Part shown: positions 44,285 to 52,518 of the stretch, piece by piece
How positions within the stretch are numbered: the stretch's first letter is position 1
How the letters are laid out: each line of letters opens with the position of its first letter
NCBI GenBank assembly: GCA_937876195.1
Contig: CALEIK010000034.1
Location: forward strand, 1 to 64,000
DNA: 64,000 nucleotides
Source: an uncultured Flavobacteriales bacterium
Lineage (GTDB): Bacteria; Bacteroidota; Bacteroidia; Flavobacteriales_D; Crocinitomicaceae
Direction of reading: 5' to 3'
The notes under the pieces: model-generated
The model's input: the letters and a program-made list of their open reading frames with translations, nothing else
What the model was told of the DNA's origin: nothing
Databases searched by the model: none
Position numbers and translations under genes: made by a program

Positions 44285-44319
44285 AAAGGTCATTCTATAA
44301 ACTGTAGAATGGCCTTTTT
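44285..44319 (+). terminator. Intrinsic terminator of the RND operon
   Basis: AAAGGTCATTCTA (44285-44297) and TAGAATGGCCTTT (44305-44317) pair over 13 bp with one T-G wobble and a 7-nt loop, running into TTTTT. It lies between the efflux operon and the convergent metallophosphatase gene. Confidence 0.88.
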
Positions 44320-44323
44320 AAGT

Positions 44324-45229
44324 TTATCCCACATCAATGACTGAATGCGTGGAAAGAGGTTTTACATCAATTTCCACATCGATTCTCCCCAAATTTATTC
44401 CTGCCCAACCAACTTGGTTAATGAGTACCAATTCTCCGTCAAGATTCTGTTCTTGCGTCGGTTCATCTAGAAAGGTATGCGTATGTCCGCCTATGATAAA
44501 GTGAATGTTGCGGGTCTTTTGGGCCAAAACTCGATCTGAAACTTTAGAAGAGCTGTATTCATACCCCAAATGCGAAAGACAAATGATGATATCACATCCT
44601 TGTTCTTTCAATTCCGCTGCGCGATCGGTAGCAATTTCTATCGGGTCTAACCATTTGCTTTCACCATACAAGCGACCTGGAACCAAACCTTTCAGTTCAA
44701 CGCCGATCCCAAAAATTCCTATCTTGATGCCACCTTTGGTAATGATTGTACTTTTCTGCGTATGTCCGTCAATGGGTGTGTTTGTAAAATCGTAATTGGA
44801 ACATAAAAACGGGAAGCTGCCAAATTGCTTTGCTTTGACGAATCCTTCCATTCCTCCATCAAAATCGTGATTTCCCATTGTTGCTGCATCGTAACCCAAA
44901 ACGGTCATCAGTTTCATTTCCAACACACCGCCATATCTGTTGAAGTAAGGTGTCCCCTGAAAAATATCTCCAGCATCAAGCAACAGCACATTCTCTTGCT
45001 CTTCCCGAATTTGATTGATCAATTCAAACCGTCGTGATACACCTCCCTTCCCTGGATATTTGGAATGATTGTCGGGAAATGGTTCAATGTTCGAATGTGT
45101 ATCGTTGGTATGTAACAGCGTAATTTTTTTTGTGGTTCGCTTCAGTGAAGATTGTGCAAATAAGGTTGGTGCGGTAAGAATACCTCCAGAAATGATGAAT
45201 GAATTTCGTATAAACTTTCTTCTTTCCAT
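44324..45229 (-). CDS. 5'-nucleotidase-type metallophosphatase (catalytic half)
   Basis: From the ATG at 45229 the protein is 301 residues. It begins with a Tat-like signal (MERRKFIRNSFIISGGILTAPTLFAQ), so it is exported folded. The calcineurin-like metallophosphoesterase motifs are all present: HTNDTHS, LLDAGDIFQGTP, MGNHDFD, CLSHLGY and GGHTHTFLD. It corresponds to the N-terminal catalytic domain of UshA-type 5'-nucleotidases and lacks the C-terminal substrate-binding domain. That domain is encoded by the immediately upstream gene (1-nt gap). Together they should remove phosphate from nucleotides in the periplasm or outside. Confidence 0.92.
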   Translation of the reverse strand: MERRKFIRNSFIISGGILTAPTLFAQSSLKRTTKKITLLHTNDTHSNIEPFPDNHSKYPGKGGVSRRFELINQIREEQENVLLLDAGDIFQGTPYFNRYGGVLEMKLMTVLGYDAATMGNHDFDGGMEGFVKAKQFGSFPFLCSNYDFTNTPIDGHTQKSTIITKGGIKIGIFGIGVELKGLVPGRLYGESKWLDPIEIATDRAAELKEQGCDIIICLSHLGYEYSSSKVSDRVLAQKTRNIHFIIGGHTHTFLDEPTQEQNLDGELVLINQVGWAGINLGRIDVEIDVKPLSTHSVIDVG

Positions 45230-45230
45230 C

Positions 45231-45935
45231 TTAAAAGCCAATTCGTTCGTCTTCGTTCCACACCAGTTCTCCCTGCTCTTTGGCAGCTGCTATCATCGCG
45301 TCACGGATTAAAATTCCCGTGTACACAATGGCTAAGTTCTTTTGAAAGAAGTACATTTTATCTCCACCGTTGAACAAGTAATCCGAAGTCACAATAAAAA
45401 AAGAAGTCTGCCCCGTTTTCAATTCATCAAGAATCAATTTTCCCTCTACAATTCGTGCTCCACCAATCGGTTCTCCCCCACTCGCTTTGAGGTAAGCTTC
45501 AATTTCTGGTATGGTTTCCAGTGGCATTTCGATAATTACAATTTCATTGTCGAAAGGCATGAGTTGAAAAATGTCCTTCAGTGCAATATCACCCTGATTT
45601 AATGAATTGCGTAACCCGCCAAAATTCAACAAGCTCATGACCGATTTTTCTTGCCCCAAGCTATCCTTCATTGCGTTTAAAACAACGTCTGCGGCCCAAT
45701 TGTTCAAACTTCCATTCGGTCTTCCGCGTGTAAAATCATTGGGCGCCGAAGCAATCACTTCGTTCATTTCTGCTTCCAACGCTACTTTGTAAGGAGCAAC
45801 CATTGAATCTACGCTGTTTTCCTTTTCATAATTTGCAGTTACAGGAATCGGTGCTGACTGAACCGATAGCGTGGTAACAGAAGAGCAGGCCGAAAGACCT
45901 GCTCCACTTAGAAATATGATTAGAAATTTCAACAT
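45231..45935 (-). CDS. 5'-nucleotidase C-terminal domain lipoprotein
   Basis: This 234-residue lipoprotein (lipobox GAGLSACSS) consists of the 5'-nucleotidase C-terminal domain that recognises the base and sugar. It has GSLNNWAADVVLNAMKD, LLNFGGLRNSLNQGDI and LKDIFQLMPFDNEIVIIEM, plus IVTSDYLFNGGDKMYFF near the end. It is the substrate-binding half of an UshA-like enzyme, made as a separate polypeptide and placed before the catalytic-half gene. The order is thus the reverse of the domain order in the one-chain enzyme. It starts 4 bp after the endonuclease gene. Confidence 0.92.
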   Translation of the reverse strand: MLKFLIIFLSGAGLSACSSVTTLSVQSAPIPVTANYEKENSVDSMVAPYKVALEAEMNEVIASAPNDFTRGRPNGSLNNWAADVVLNAMKDSLGQEKSVMSLLNFGGLRNSLNQGDIALKDIFQLMPFDNEIVIIEMPLETIPEIEAYLKASGGEPIGGARIVEGKLILDELKTGQTSFFIVTSDYLFNGGDKMYFFQKNLAIVYTGILIRDAMIAAAKEQGELVWNEDERIGF

Positions 45936-45939
45936 TCTT

Positions 45940-48234
45940 TTAGTTCACAATCAATTTTCGTTGGGCAGTTCCCTTCGTTGTTTGAATGTTCACAATATAC
46001 GAACCTGCATTGAAACCGTCAACATCAACTATTAAATACGCTGCGCTCAACGCATCAACGTTAGCAACTTCTCTTCCTTGTAAATCAACAATCGTATAAC
46101 CTGTAATGATTCCATCCGTTGAACGCATTTGCACCTCATCCTTTGCTGGATTTGGATACAATGCAACGCTTTCATTCGTCAGTTCGTCAATTCCCGAGGT
46201 GCAACCATCGCTGATGTAAGACATATTACTAAAATCAATAAAACATACTAAATCTGTTGAATCAATGAATGGATTTCTGTTTCCTTGCAAGTTGTAGATG
46301 TACTCGTTACGTGCAATTTCATACGCATCTGGTAAATCAGAGAAGTGCCAATCTTTAATCACTTCTTGATCTTGTCCGTAAGTAATGATAAAACTAATTG
46401 GATCTGGAAAAGGCCAAATTCCGCTTGTTCCGTTGTAAGAAACAGCTTCATACATCATAGCACGTGCGATATCTCCTTTCATTTCATCACGTGGCTCATA
46501 GACTGTTTGTCCATCCGAATTTTGTCCATAAGTACCCCCTAAAAATGAAGATGTTACTGTCACTACTTCACCTAATGGATAATTACTTCTTACCGCGTTT
46601 ACATCAGCAAAATTCACAGGGAACAAGTTAAACTGATCAGTGTATTCTGGTCGCTCTGGGCTATTCGCTGGATTTGTAGGCATCCATGAATGTGCAAAAA
46701 CGTGCTCACGGCTATAATCAACTGCTGTCCAATCAAAAGGGCCACTGAACACTTTTCTTTCTCCTGAGTAAGCACATGTTACGAACGACTGACCTCCAGT
46801 AGTATCTTTAACCTCAAATTCCTGCATCATTGTTTGTTTGTACATGAAGTAAGTAATCATCGTATGAGGATTAATAATCGCAGTTAAATCACTTATAAAC
46901 GTAGGAGCCGCTGTTGACAATCCTGCATAATACGATCCGCTGTTCTTTCCTAAACTTGTTACCATATTTGAGGCTGGTGACGTAGTTAGATAGTTTTCAA
47001 AACCGTTAGTTCCGTTAAACGCATACACTTCAAAATAATAATCTTGTTCTGCAATGATTCCTCTTGGTGTGAACGATGTTCCTGATCCAACGTATGCCAC
47101 TTTCGCATCACCAACCATGTCACCTCTTAGGTAAGTCGTTCCATCTACTGGTGCTCCAGTAATTACGCTACCATTTTTCCATAATACAAGGTAACTAGTT
47201 GCGCCAGTCCCAGCATTGTATTCACCGCTCAAGGTATAAGCCTCTACTGAAGGAAATGTTAAACCAGTAGGATTTCCTGTTGGTTCAGTAGCAATATTGT
47301 CCGTTCCTACCGCTTCAAAGTTAATGATGTACGGATTTTCATCTGTATCATTCGAACCAATTTCGATTGTTGCAAAACGTGAACCTGTTCCACCTGGCGT
47401 ATACGTTAACGTGTAAGCTGCATCTGATAACGCTGCAATATTTCCAGCGACAATATCTGCTGAGAAATCACCTGCATCGGTACCGGAGAAAGTGTGTCCA
47501 GAAATAACAAGGTCACTTACACCTTGATTTTCAATCGTGATGTTTAACGAAGGTGAATTCCCCATAAAATAGTTTGAATTGTGAAGCACAGTATTTCCAT
47601 CAATTTTCACATTAATTTCAAACGCTGGTGCTACATAAGCCACGATATCATTTAAATCACGCGGTACAATTTGATAATTCGCATTGAACTGACCAATTGG
47701 TCCTGTGATTGTCACTGGTCCTGCAGGAATAGGTGTTCCAACCATATTCGTTCCCGTGTTGATTCGAACATCTAAATTGGTTGAACCGTCAGTGACCGTA
47801 TATGTTGTGTTTCCAGCAAATGTACCTGATTGATTAAATGTAACGTTAATCACTTGCGCCAATTGAGATTCTTTTGATTCATCAATTGCAGAAAACGGCA
47901 ATTCCAAAGGCACAGGCTGAATTACTGCCGGTCCATGGTTTACCACATTGGTCACAGTAGAAATTTCCAATAATCCAGAAAATTCAATCAGTGGTCCTGT
48001 CACTGTGATTGAGTCGTATCTGTTCACACCACCAATCGGTCCACCATAGGCAGCAATACCCGCCGTGTTATCTTGCATGTAACGAATCGGTCCTAACTCA
48101 GAACCATTTGTTGCAATTCCGGTAACGGTTACTGTCTGTCCGAGCGCGAAATTTCTCGCATCTTCAATGTTTGCTTGTCCAAAACCAATTGCTGTGACAG
48201 CGATTGCTAGGATTGACATGATTACTTTTTTCAT
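45940..48234 (-). CDS. Secreted endonuclease I family nuclease, T9SS type A cargo
   Basis: The 764-residue protein has a signal peptide (…IGFGQ). Two OB-like/DUF5689-type domains cover about 20-205 (ALGQTVTVTGIATNG and a second copy). A choice-of-anchor domain spans about 210-315, and a fibronectin-like region runs to about 425. The endonuclease I catalytic domain covers about 440-660. It shows YSREHVFAHSWMP with the active-site His, DQFNLFPVNFADVNAVRSNYPLG and EPRDEMKGDIARAMMY. The type A T9SS tail covers about 680-764 (ALYPNPAKDEVQM). It should cut extracellular DNA (perhaps also RNA), feeding the nucleotidase genes downstream and the TonB receptor upstream. Confidence 0.92.
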   Translation of the reverse strand: MKKVIMSILAIAVTAIGFGQANIEDARNFALGQTVTVTGIATNGSELGPIRYMQDNTAGIAAYGGPIGGVNRYDSITVTGPLIEFSGLLEISTVTNVVNHGPAVIQPVPLELPFSAIDESKESQLAQVINVTFNQSGTFAGNTTYTVTDGSTNLDVRINTGTNMVGTPIPAGPVTITGPIGQFNANYQIVPRDLNDIVAYVAPAFEINVKIDGNTVLHNSNYFMGNSPSLNITIENQGVSDLVISGHTFSGTDAGDFSADIVAGNIAALSDAAYTLTYTPGGTGSRFATIEIGSNDTDENPYIINFEAVGTDNIATEPTGNPTGLTFPSVEAYTLSGEYNAGTGATSYLVLWKNGSVITGAPVDGTTYLRGDMVGDAKVAYVGSGTSFTPRGIIAEQDYYFEVYAFNGTNGFENYLTTSPASNMVTSLGKNSGSYYAGLSTAAPTFISDLTAIINPHTMITYFMYKQTMMQEFEVKDTTGGQSFVTCAYSGERKVFSGPFDWTAVDYSREHVFAHSWMPTNPANSPERPEYTDQFNLFPVNFADVNAVRSNYPLGEVVTVTSSFLGGTYGQNSDGQTVYEPRDEMKGDIARAMMYEAVSYNGTSGIWPFPDPISFIITYGQDQEVIKDWHFSDLPDAYEIARNEYIYNLQGNRNPFIDSTDLVCFIDFSNMSYISDGCTSGIDELTNESVALYPNPAKDEVQMRSTDGIITGYTIVDLQGREVANVDALSAAYLIVDVDGFNAGSYIVNIQTTKGTAQRKLIVN

Positions 48235-48283
48235 TCTTTTTTTATTTAATATGCATCAACTAAATGCAATGTTCTTTTTCGTG

Positions 48284-50998
48284 TTAAAATTCAAATCCTA
48301 AAGATAGGTTAAATGTAAGTCCTTGTCCCACAAAAACACCTGCGGAATTAATATCAAAGGAAGATCCGTTTTGGTTGTTTCTCGCGTCAGAAATATAAAG
48401 CGAGTTTAATAAGTTAAATACATTCGCTCGGAATACCAATGCAGTTTTTTTCAACGGCAACGTGTATCCAGCGTGCGCGCTCAACAGTCCATACGAAGGG
48501 ATTTTCCACGATTCTTTTTGCGCATTCGCTCCTGACAAACTAAAGGGATCAAAATTACTGTAGTAACGGTCAAAATACGTATATTTTACTTTCACGTAAG
48601 CTCCTTTTACAAACGCCCAACGAACGCTTCCTGCATAGGTAGATTGTGCTGCATCTCCTACGTGTACTCCTTTTGCATCGAATGTGAATTGTTGTCCAAC
48701 CACGTCAATCGTTTCAGCTGATTGCCAGGTCCAATCTCCATAACTCGCCATTCCTTCCAACGAAAGATTTTTCGTTATGCGGTACACCAAATCAACCTCA
48801 ACTCCCATGTGCAATGCGTCCATACCGTTCACGTTTGCTCTAATAAAACTTGTTGGATCATCTGGGTCTGGCACAGAAACACCAAATGGAAAGGGTTTAT
48901 TCTCCCAATATGTAAAATAGCTGTTGACATTACCGCTCAATTTTCTCGATCGATAACCATAACCGAATTCAAATGCATAGATTTTCTCATTCAAGATCTC
49001 TAGGAAAAAGGTGTTGGTATTGTTGTCAATGACATTACTGAATTGAGGCGTTCTGTTTAGATATCCTAGGTTCAAAAATAGATTGGATTTTTCAGTAACA
49101 TTGAAATTTGCTCCAGCTTTCACAGTAAATCCACCGATCCATTTCCAGCCTGTTTCGTTGTACACCAATTCTTCTGAATCATTCGTGTACGTTTTTCCGT
49201 TGTAATCAACCGTATCCTTCGCTCCCACATAAATAATGGTATCACCATCGTGTAATTCCTTCTTTTCAAAATAATCAACCGCGTTGTACCCATTAAACAC
49301 CACGGAAACATTTCCAAATGCCGTCCAGCGCCCTTTCGAGAATTCTGCTTGTCCAAATCCACCAGCCCATTGCATAAATGCATCACGATGATTATGATAA
49401 GGCTCCCATCCAACTTTATCACCTTCTACCTTCATTGGATCCGCATCGTTTTGATTTTGTCCATTCACCCAATAATCACCACCAAGTAAATCCACGAGTT
49501 CGGTGTAATGTTCTCCTCGATAATAGCGGTAATCCAATCCTGCAGCAATGTTCCAATTGTCGTTGGCCATATAATCGATTTGAGAAATTCCACCGATCCA
49601 CGTATGGTTGTTCACTGCTGCCGTTAAGACTTGTGATGACTTCAATAACTCTGGATCGTATGTATTGTCTGCCGTAGTGCCAATAACCATCCCCGCAAAC
49701 GTCTTGTACTGGTTATTAAAAATGATCTTGTTCCAATCAATACGGCCTAGTGAATCGTAAATGATCCCACCAGAATTTCTGGCACGGACTCCGCCACCTC
49801 TACCAATGGAAACATACGCCATGTTCGACCAAGAAAGTTTGCTGTTCACTTTCCAAAAATCTTTCAATGTGATTTGTGGTTTGTGGTAGTAATTTTCACG
49901 CTCGTATTTTTCTTTGAAGCTACCGTTTTCATCAGTGTAGTATCCCCAGTGCTGATTGTGTCGAATACCCCAGTTTTTTGCATCTGTTGTATCAGCTCCT
50001 AAGCTGTGCGCGTATTCCGAATCCCAATAACCAACCGGTTGATTAAACGAACGTTGTGCGTGACGTTGTGGCGCTCCAAACCCACTCAAGGAAAGCACAT
50101 GCTTTCCGATTTTCTTTTGAACCTTCAAGTAGTAAAATCCACCTTGGGTGTTCAGTCCATCTACCCATCCATCTCCTTGTTTGTAGGAACCTGAAAATAG
50201 AATTCCCCAACCATTTTTAAGTGTTCCTGATTTATACGAGAGCGATGATCTCAGGAAATTACCTGTTCCATATTCCTGTCGTACTTTAATTTCTCTTTTG
50301 CCACCTGTGTTTTCAGTGATAATGTTCATCGTTCCACCCACCGATGGCATGGCCAATTTTGTTGCACCCAATCCTCGTTGTACTTGAATCTGCGAAGTAA
50401 TTGCATCCAAACCGAACCAGTTCGACCAATACACCCAACCATTTTCCATATCGTTCACCGGCACACCGTCAATCATCACCCCCACATTTCTTTGGTCAAA
50501 TCCACGAATCGTAATTCGCGCATCACCATCACCTCCACCTTGTTGTGTCGCATGAACTCCTGGTTTTGAATTTAAAACCATTGGCAAGTCTTGAGAACCT
50601 AATTCTTCAACGATTTCCTTTTTTGTCAACGTTGAAACTGCAACAGGCGTTTTTCTGTCCTCTGCAATGTTTGCAATGACGTTTACCTCTTCAATTTCTT
50701 GACTTCCTCCAAGAATTACATCATAGAAAAATTTCTCTTGATCCACATTGATTCTAAGTCGCGTTGTATCGAACGACAACATTGTGATCACCACATTATA
50801 CTCACCAAACGGCACATCTTTGATGGTGTAATTTCCATCATAATCTGAAATCGCCTTATGATTGTCAGAGAAAATGATTTTAGCTCCAACAACAGGTTGA
50901 CTCGTTGCGTTATCGGTTACTTTACCGCTTACTGTTGCTACTTGTGCGTTTGCAGCACCAATAAATGCCAATAAAAAGATAGAAAGAAGAAGTCTCAT
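48284..50998 (-). CDS. TonB-dependent outer-membrane receptor
   Basis: From the ATG at 50998 the protein is 904 residues with signal peptide MRLLLSIFLLAFIGAANAQ; the slightly longer frame begins with TTG and is less likely. A carboxypeptidase-regulatory beta-sandwich spans about 20-105. A plug domain (about 120-235) includes GGGDGDARITIRGFDQRNVGVMIDGVPVNDMENG. A 22-strand barrel ends in LTFNLSLGFEF with the C-terminal Phe. No SusD partner is adjacent. Its place in an operon with a secreted nuclease and 5'-nucleotidase suggests uptake of nucleic-acid products. It lies downstream of an internal terminator at 51012-51043. Confidence 0.93.
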   Translation of the reverse strand: MRLLLSIFLLAFIGAANAQVATVSGKVTDNATSQPVVGAKIIFSDNHKAISDYDGNYTIKDVPFGEYNVVITMLSFDTTRLRINVDQEKFFYDVILGGSQEIEEVNVIANIAEDRKTPVAVSTLTKKEIVEELGSQDLPMVLNSKPGVHATQQGGGDGDARITIRGFDQRNVGVMIDGVPVNDMENGWVYWSNWFGLDAITSQIQVQRGLGATKLAMPSVGGTMNIITENTGGKREIKVRQEYGTGNFLRSSLSYKSGTLKNGWGILFSGSYKQGDGWVDGLNTQGGFYYLKVQKKIGKHVLSLSGFGAPQRHAQRSFNQPVGYWDSEYAHSLGADTTDAKNWGIRHNQHWGYYTDENGSFKEKYERENYYHKPQITLKDFWKVNSKLSWSNMAYVSIGRGGGVRARNSGGIIYDSLGRIDWNKIIFNNQYKTFAGMVIGTTADNTYDPELLKSSQVLTAAVNNHTWIGGISQIDYMANDNWNIAAGLDYRYYRGEHYTELVDLLGGDYWVNGQNQNDADPMKVEGDKVGWEPYHNHRDAFMQWAGGFGQAEFSKGRWTAFGNVSVVFNGYNAVDYFEKKELHDGDTIIYVGAKDTVDYNGKTYTNDSEELVYNETGWKWIGGFTVKAGANFNVTEKSNLFLNLGYLNRTPQFSNVIDNNTNTFFLEILNEKIYAFEFGYGYRSRKLSGNVNSYFTYWENKPFPFGVSVPDPDDPTSFIRANVNGMDALHMGVEVDLVYRITKNLSLEGMASYGDWTWQSAETIDVVGQQFTFDAKGVHVGDAAQSTYAGSVRWAFVKGAYVKVKYTYFDRYYSNFDPFSLSGANAQKESWKIPSYGLLSAHAGYTLPLKKTALVFRANVFNLLNSLYISDARNNQNGSSFDINSAGVFVGQGLTFNLSLGFEF

Positions 50999-51011
50999 GT
51001 AACAATTATTC

Positions 51012-51043
51012 AAAAAAAGAGGCCGCTAAACACGACCTCTTTT
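51012..51043 (-). terminator. Intrinsic terminator inside the scavenging operon
   Basis: On the minus strand two 11-nt arms (51043-51033 and 51025-51015, cores AAAAGAGGTCG and CGGCCTCTTTT) pair with one G-U wobble around a 7-nt loop, followed by seven T. It sits between the lamin-tail gene and the TonB receptor, so the first gene should be made in excess or the rest attenuated. Confidence 0.85.
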
Positions 51044-51057
51044 CTATATAAATTCAC

Positions 51058-52128
51058 CTATTTAACAATAATTCTTTTGGTAACCGTAGTTCCCGATTTG
51101 TCTGTCAGTTTAACAAAATAAACACCTCGTCTATTTGTTAAATCAACTGCAATAACTGTTTGAGTATTGTTCTCCACTTGAAGCACTTGTTGTCCCAAAG
51201 CATTGATTACAGAAACTGTTTGAACATTTGCCAGTCCTTTGATGTAAAATTCACCAGTTGACGGGTTAGGATAAATTGAAACTTTTTCTGCTTTCACTTC
51301 ATCTACTGACAATGGATTGCATTCGCAATCGTGCTCACCCAATGAATCCCAGTTACCTGTCCACTGTGGTGTAACACCATCTGCTTGGTACAACGTGTCT
51401 CCTGTTACTTCATCAAGACGAACTACCAATGCTGGGATTGAATCGTATTGTAACAACGGATTAAACACATAACCCCCGCCTAAAACTTCTGCCAAGCTGT
51501 TTTTACCAACCATTACATTTGGCTTACGAATCATAGAGTGATCTTGAGTAACTACTCTATCCGTTGTGTTGCCACCTTCGGCAGCCGTCATATTATATGG
51601 AGATACACTCGACCAACCGTTCGTTCCCATTACCGTATTTTCAGGATCTTGTCCGTCCTTTCCAAAGAAATCGACCAAAACAGTCCCTACTGCTTGTGGA
51701 TTAGATGCGGAACCTTTCGCTAACATGATACAATCGTTTCCATTCCAGTACCAAGTGTTAGTTGTGTTGTATACAGGACAATAAAAGGCATCTGCTTTTT
51801 CTTCTAATTCCTCCCAGATCGGAGCCTCTTGACCTGTTCCAAATGGATCTCTTTTATCCAATACACCTACGTGTACACCATAAGCTGGAATCGTACCCGT
51901 TAATTGCACACTATTAGCTGCTGACGCAGAACCTATACTAGCGCCATTTGAAATACGCGTTACAAAATAACCACTTAAATTAATTGGATTTGCCGTTGGA
52001 TTGTATATTTCCAAGGCCTTATTATTACCTACCCCCTCTACATATTCAGAGATAAATAATTCAGTACAATTTTGAGCAAATGTCATCGTGCTCAAAAAAG
52101 TGCTTAAAACAAGTAATGTTCTTTTCAT
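51058..52128 (-). CDS. Lamin-tail domain secreted protein, T9SS type A cargo
   Basis: From the ATG at 52128 the protein is 356 residues with a signal peptide (…TMTFAQ). Residues about 20-130 form a lamin-tail domain (CTELFISEYVEGVGNNKALEIYNPTANPINLSGYFVTRISNG), a fold often attached to bacterial extracellular nucleases. The middle is uncharacterised (VLVDFFGKDGQDPENTVMGTNGWSS). The last about 85 residues are a type A T9SS tail (VSIYPNPSTGEFYIKG … RRGVYFVKLTDKSGTTVTKRIIVK). It is first in the operon with the TonB receptor and endonuclease and may bind DNA or tether it at the surface; that is inferred. Confidence 0.87.
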   Translation of the reverse strand: MKRTLLVLSTFLSTMTFAQNCTELFISEYVEGVGNNKALEIYNPTANPINLSGYFVTRISNGASIGSASAANSVQLTGTIPAYGVHVGVLDKRDPFGTGQEAPIWEELEEKADAFYCPVYNTTNTWYWNGNDCIMLAKGSASNPQAVGTVLVDFFGKDGQDPENTVMGTNGWSSVSPYNMTAAEGGNTTDRVVTQDHSMIRKPNVMVGKNSLAEVLGGGYVFNPLLQYDSIPALVVRLDEVTGDTLYQADGVTPQWTGNWDSLGEHDCECNPLSVDEVKAEKVSIYPNPSTGEFYIKGLANVQTVSVINALGQQVLQVENNTQTVIAVDLTNRRGVYFVKLTDKSGTTVTKRIIVK

Positions 52129-52518
52129 GAGAATTCGGATTTTATGTTTGTTATTGAAATTACGATTGGATAAAGACAAGAAGATGTACTACAAGGAAGA
52201 ACGCCAAGGAAGGAGTTCTGCTGCGTTAAATCGAATGATTTAGGCAAAATGAGGTACATGTTATATCATTCTTCTCTCAATTTTTACTCGCTTGTGGTTT
52301 CAGCAAAATGCTTGCTTCAAGGATAACACATTTGAGTTTCAGGACAAAAGTACGACATTCTTGGCGACCTATCGTTATCAATTTATCAACATAGTGTTAA
52401 TTGTTTTTAACTATTCTTTTGAACTAGGCACTAAAATATTTATTTGTTATTACCGCTTTTGGTTATCGCTTATTTCATAACTTTATCCACTAAAATCTAG
52501 AACTCAAAAAACAAACCC
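52129..52518. other. Divergent intergenic region, no gene seen
   Basis: This 390-bp AT-rich gap lies between the scavenging operon (leftward) and the DPP-IV gene (rightward). I find no credible ORF or repeat. A weak box TAACTTTA at 52478-52485 may belong to the rightward promoter, but its TTTG partner (52458-52461) is only 16 bp away. Confidence 0.4.

Noticed and set aside
52292..52480. 62-codon open frame in the gap before the DPP-IV gene
   Set aside because: No start context, no domain, and a composition like AT-rich non-coding DNA.
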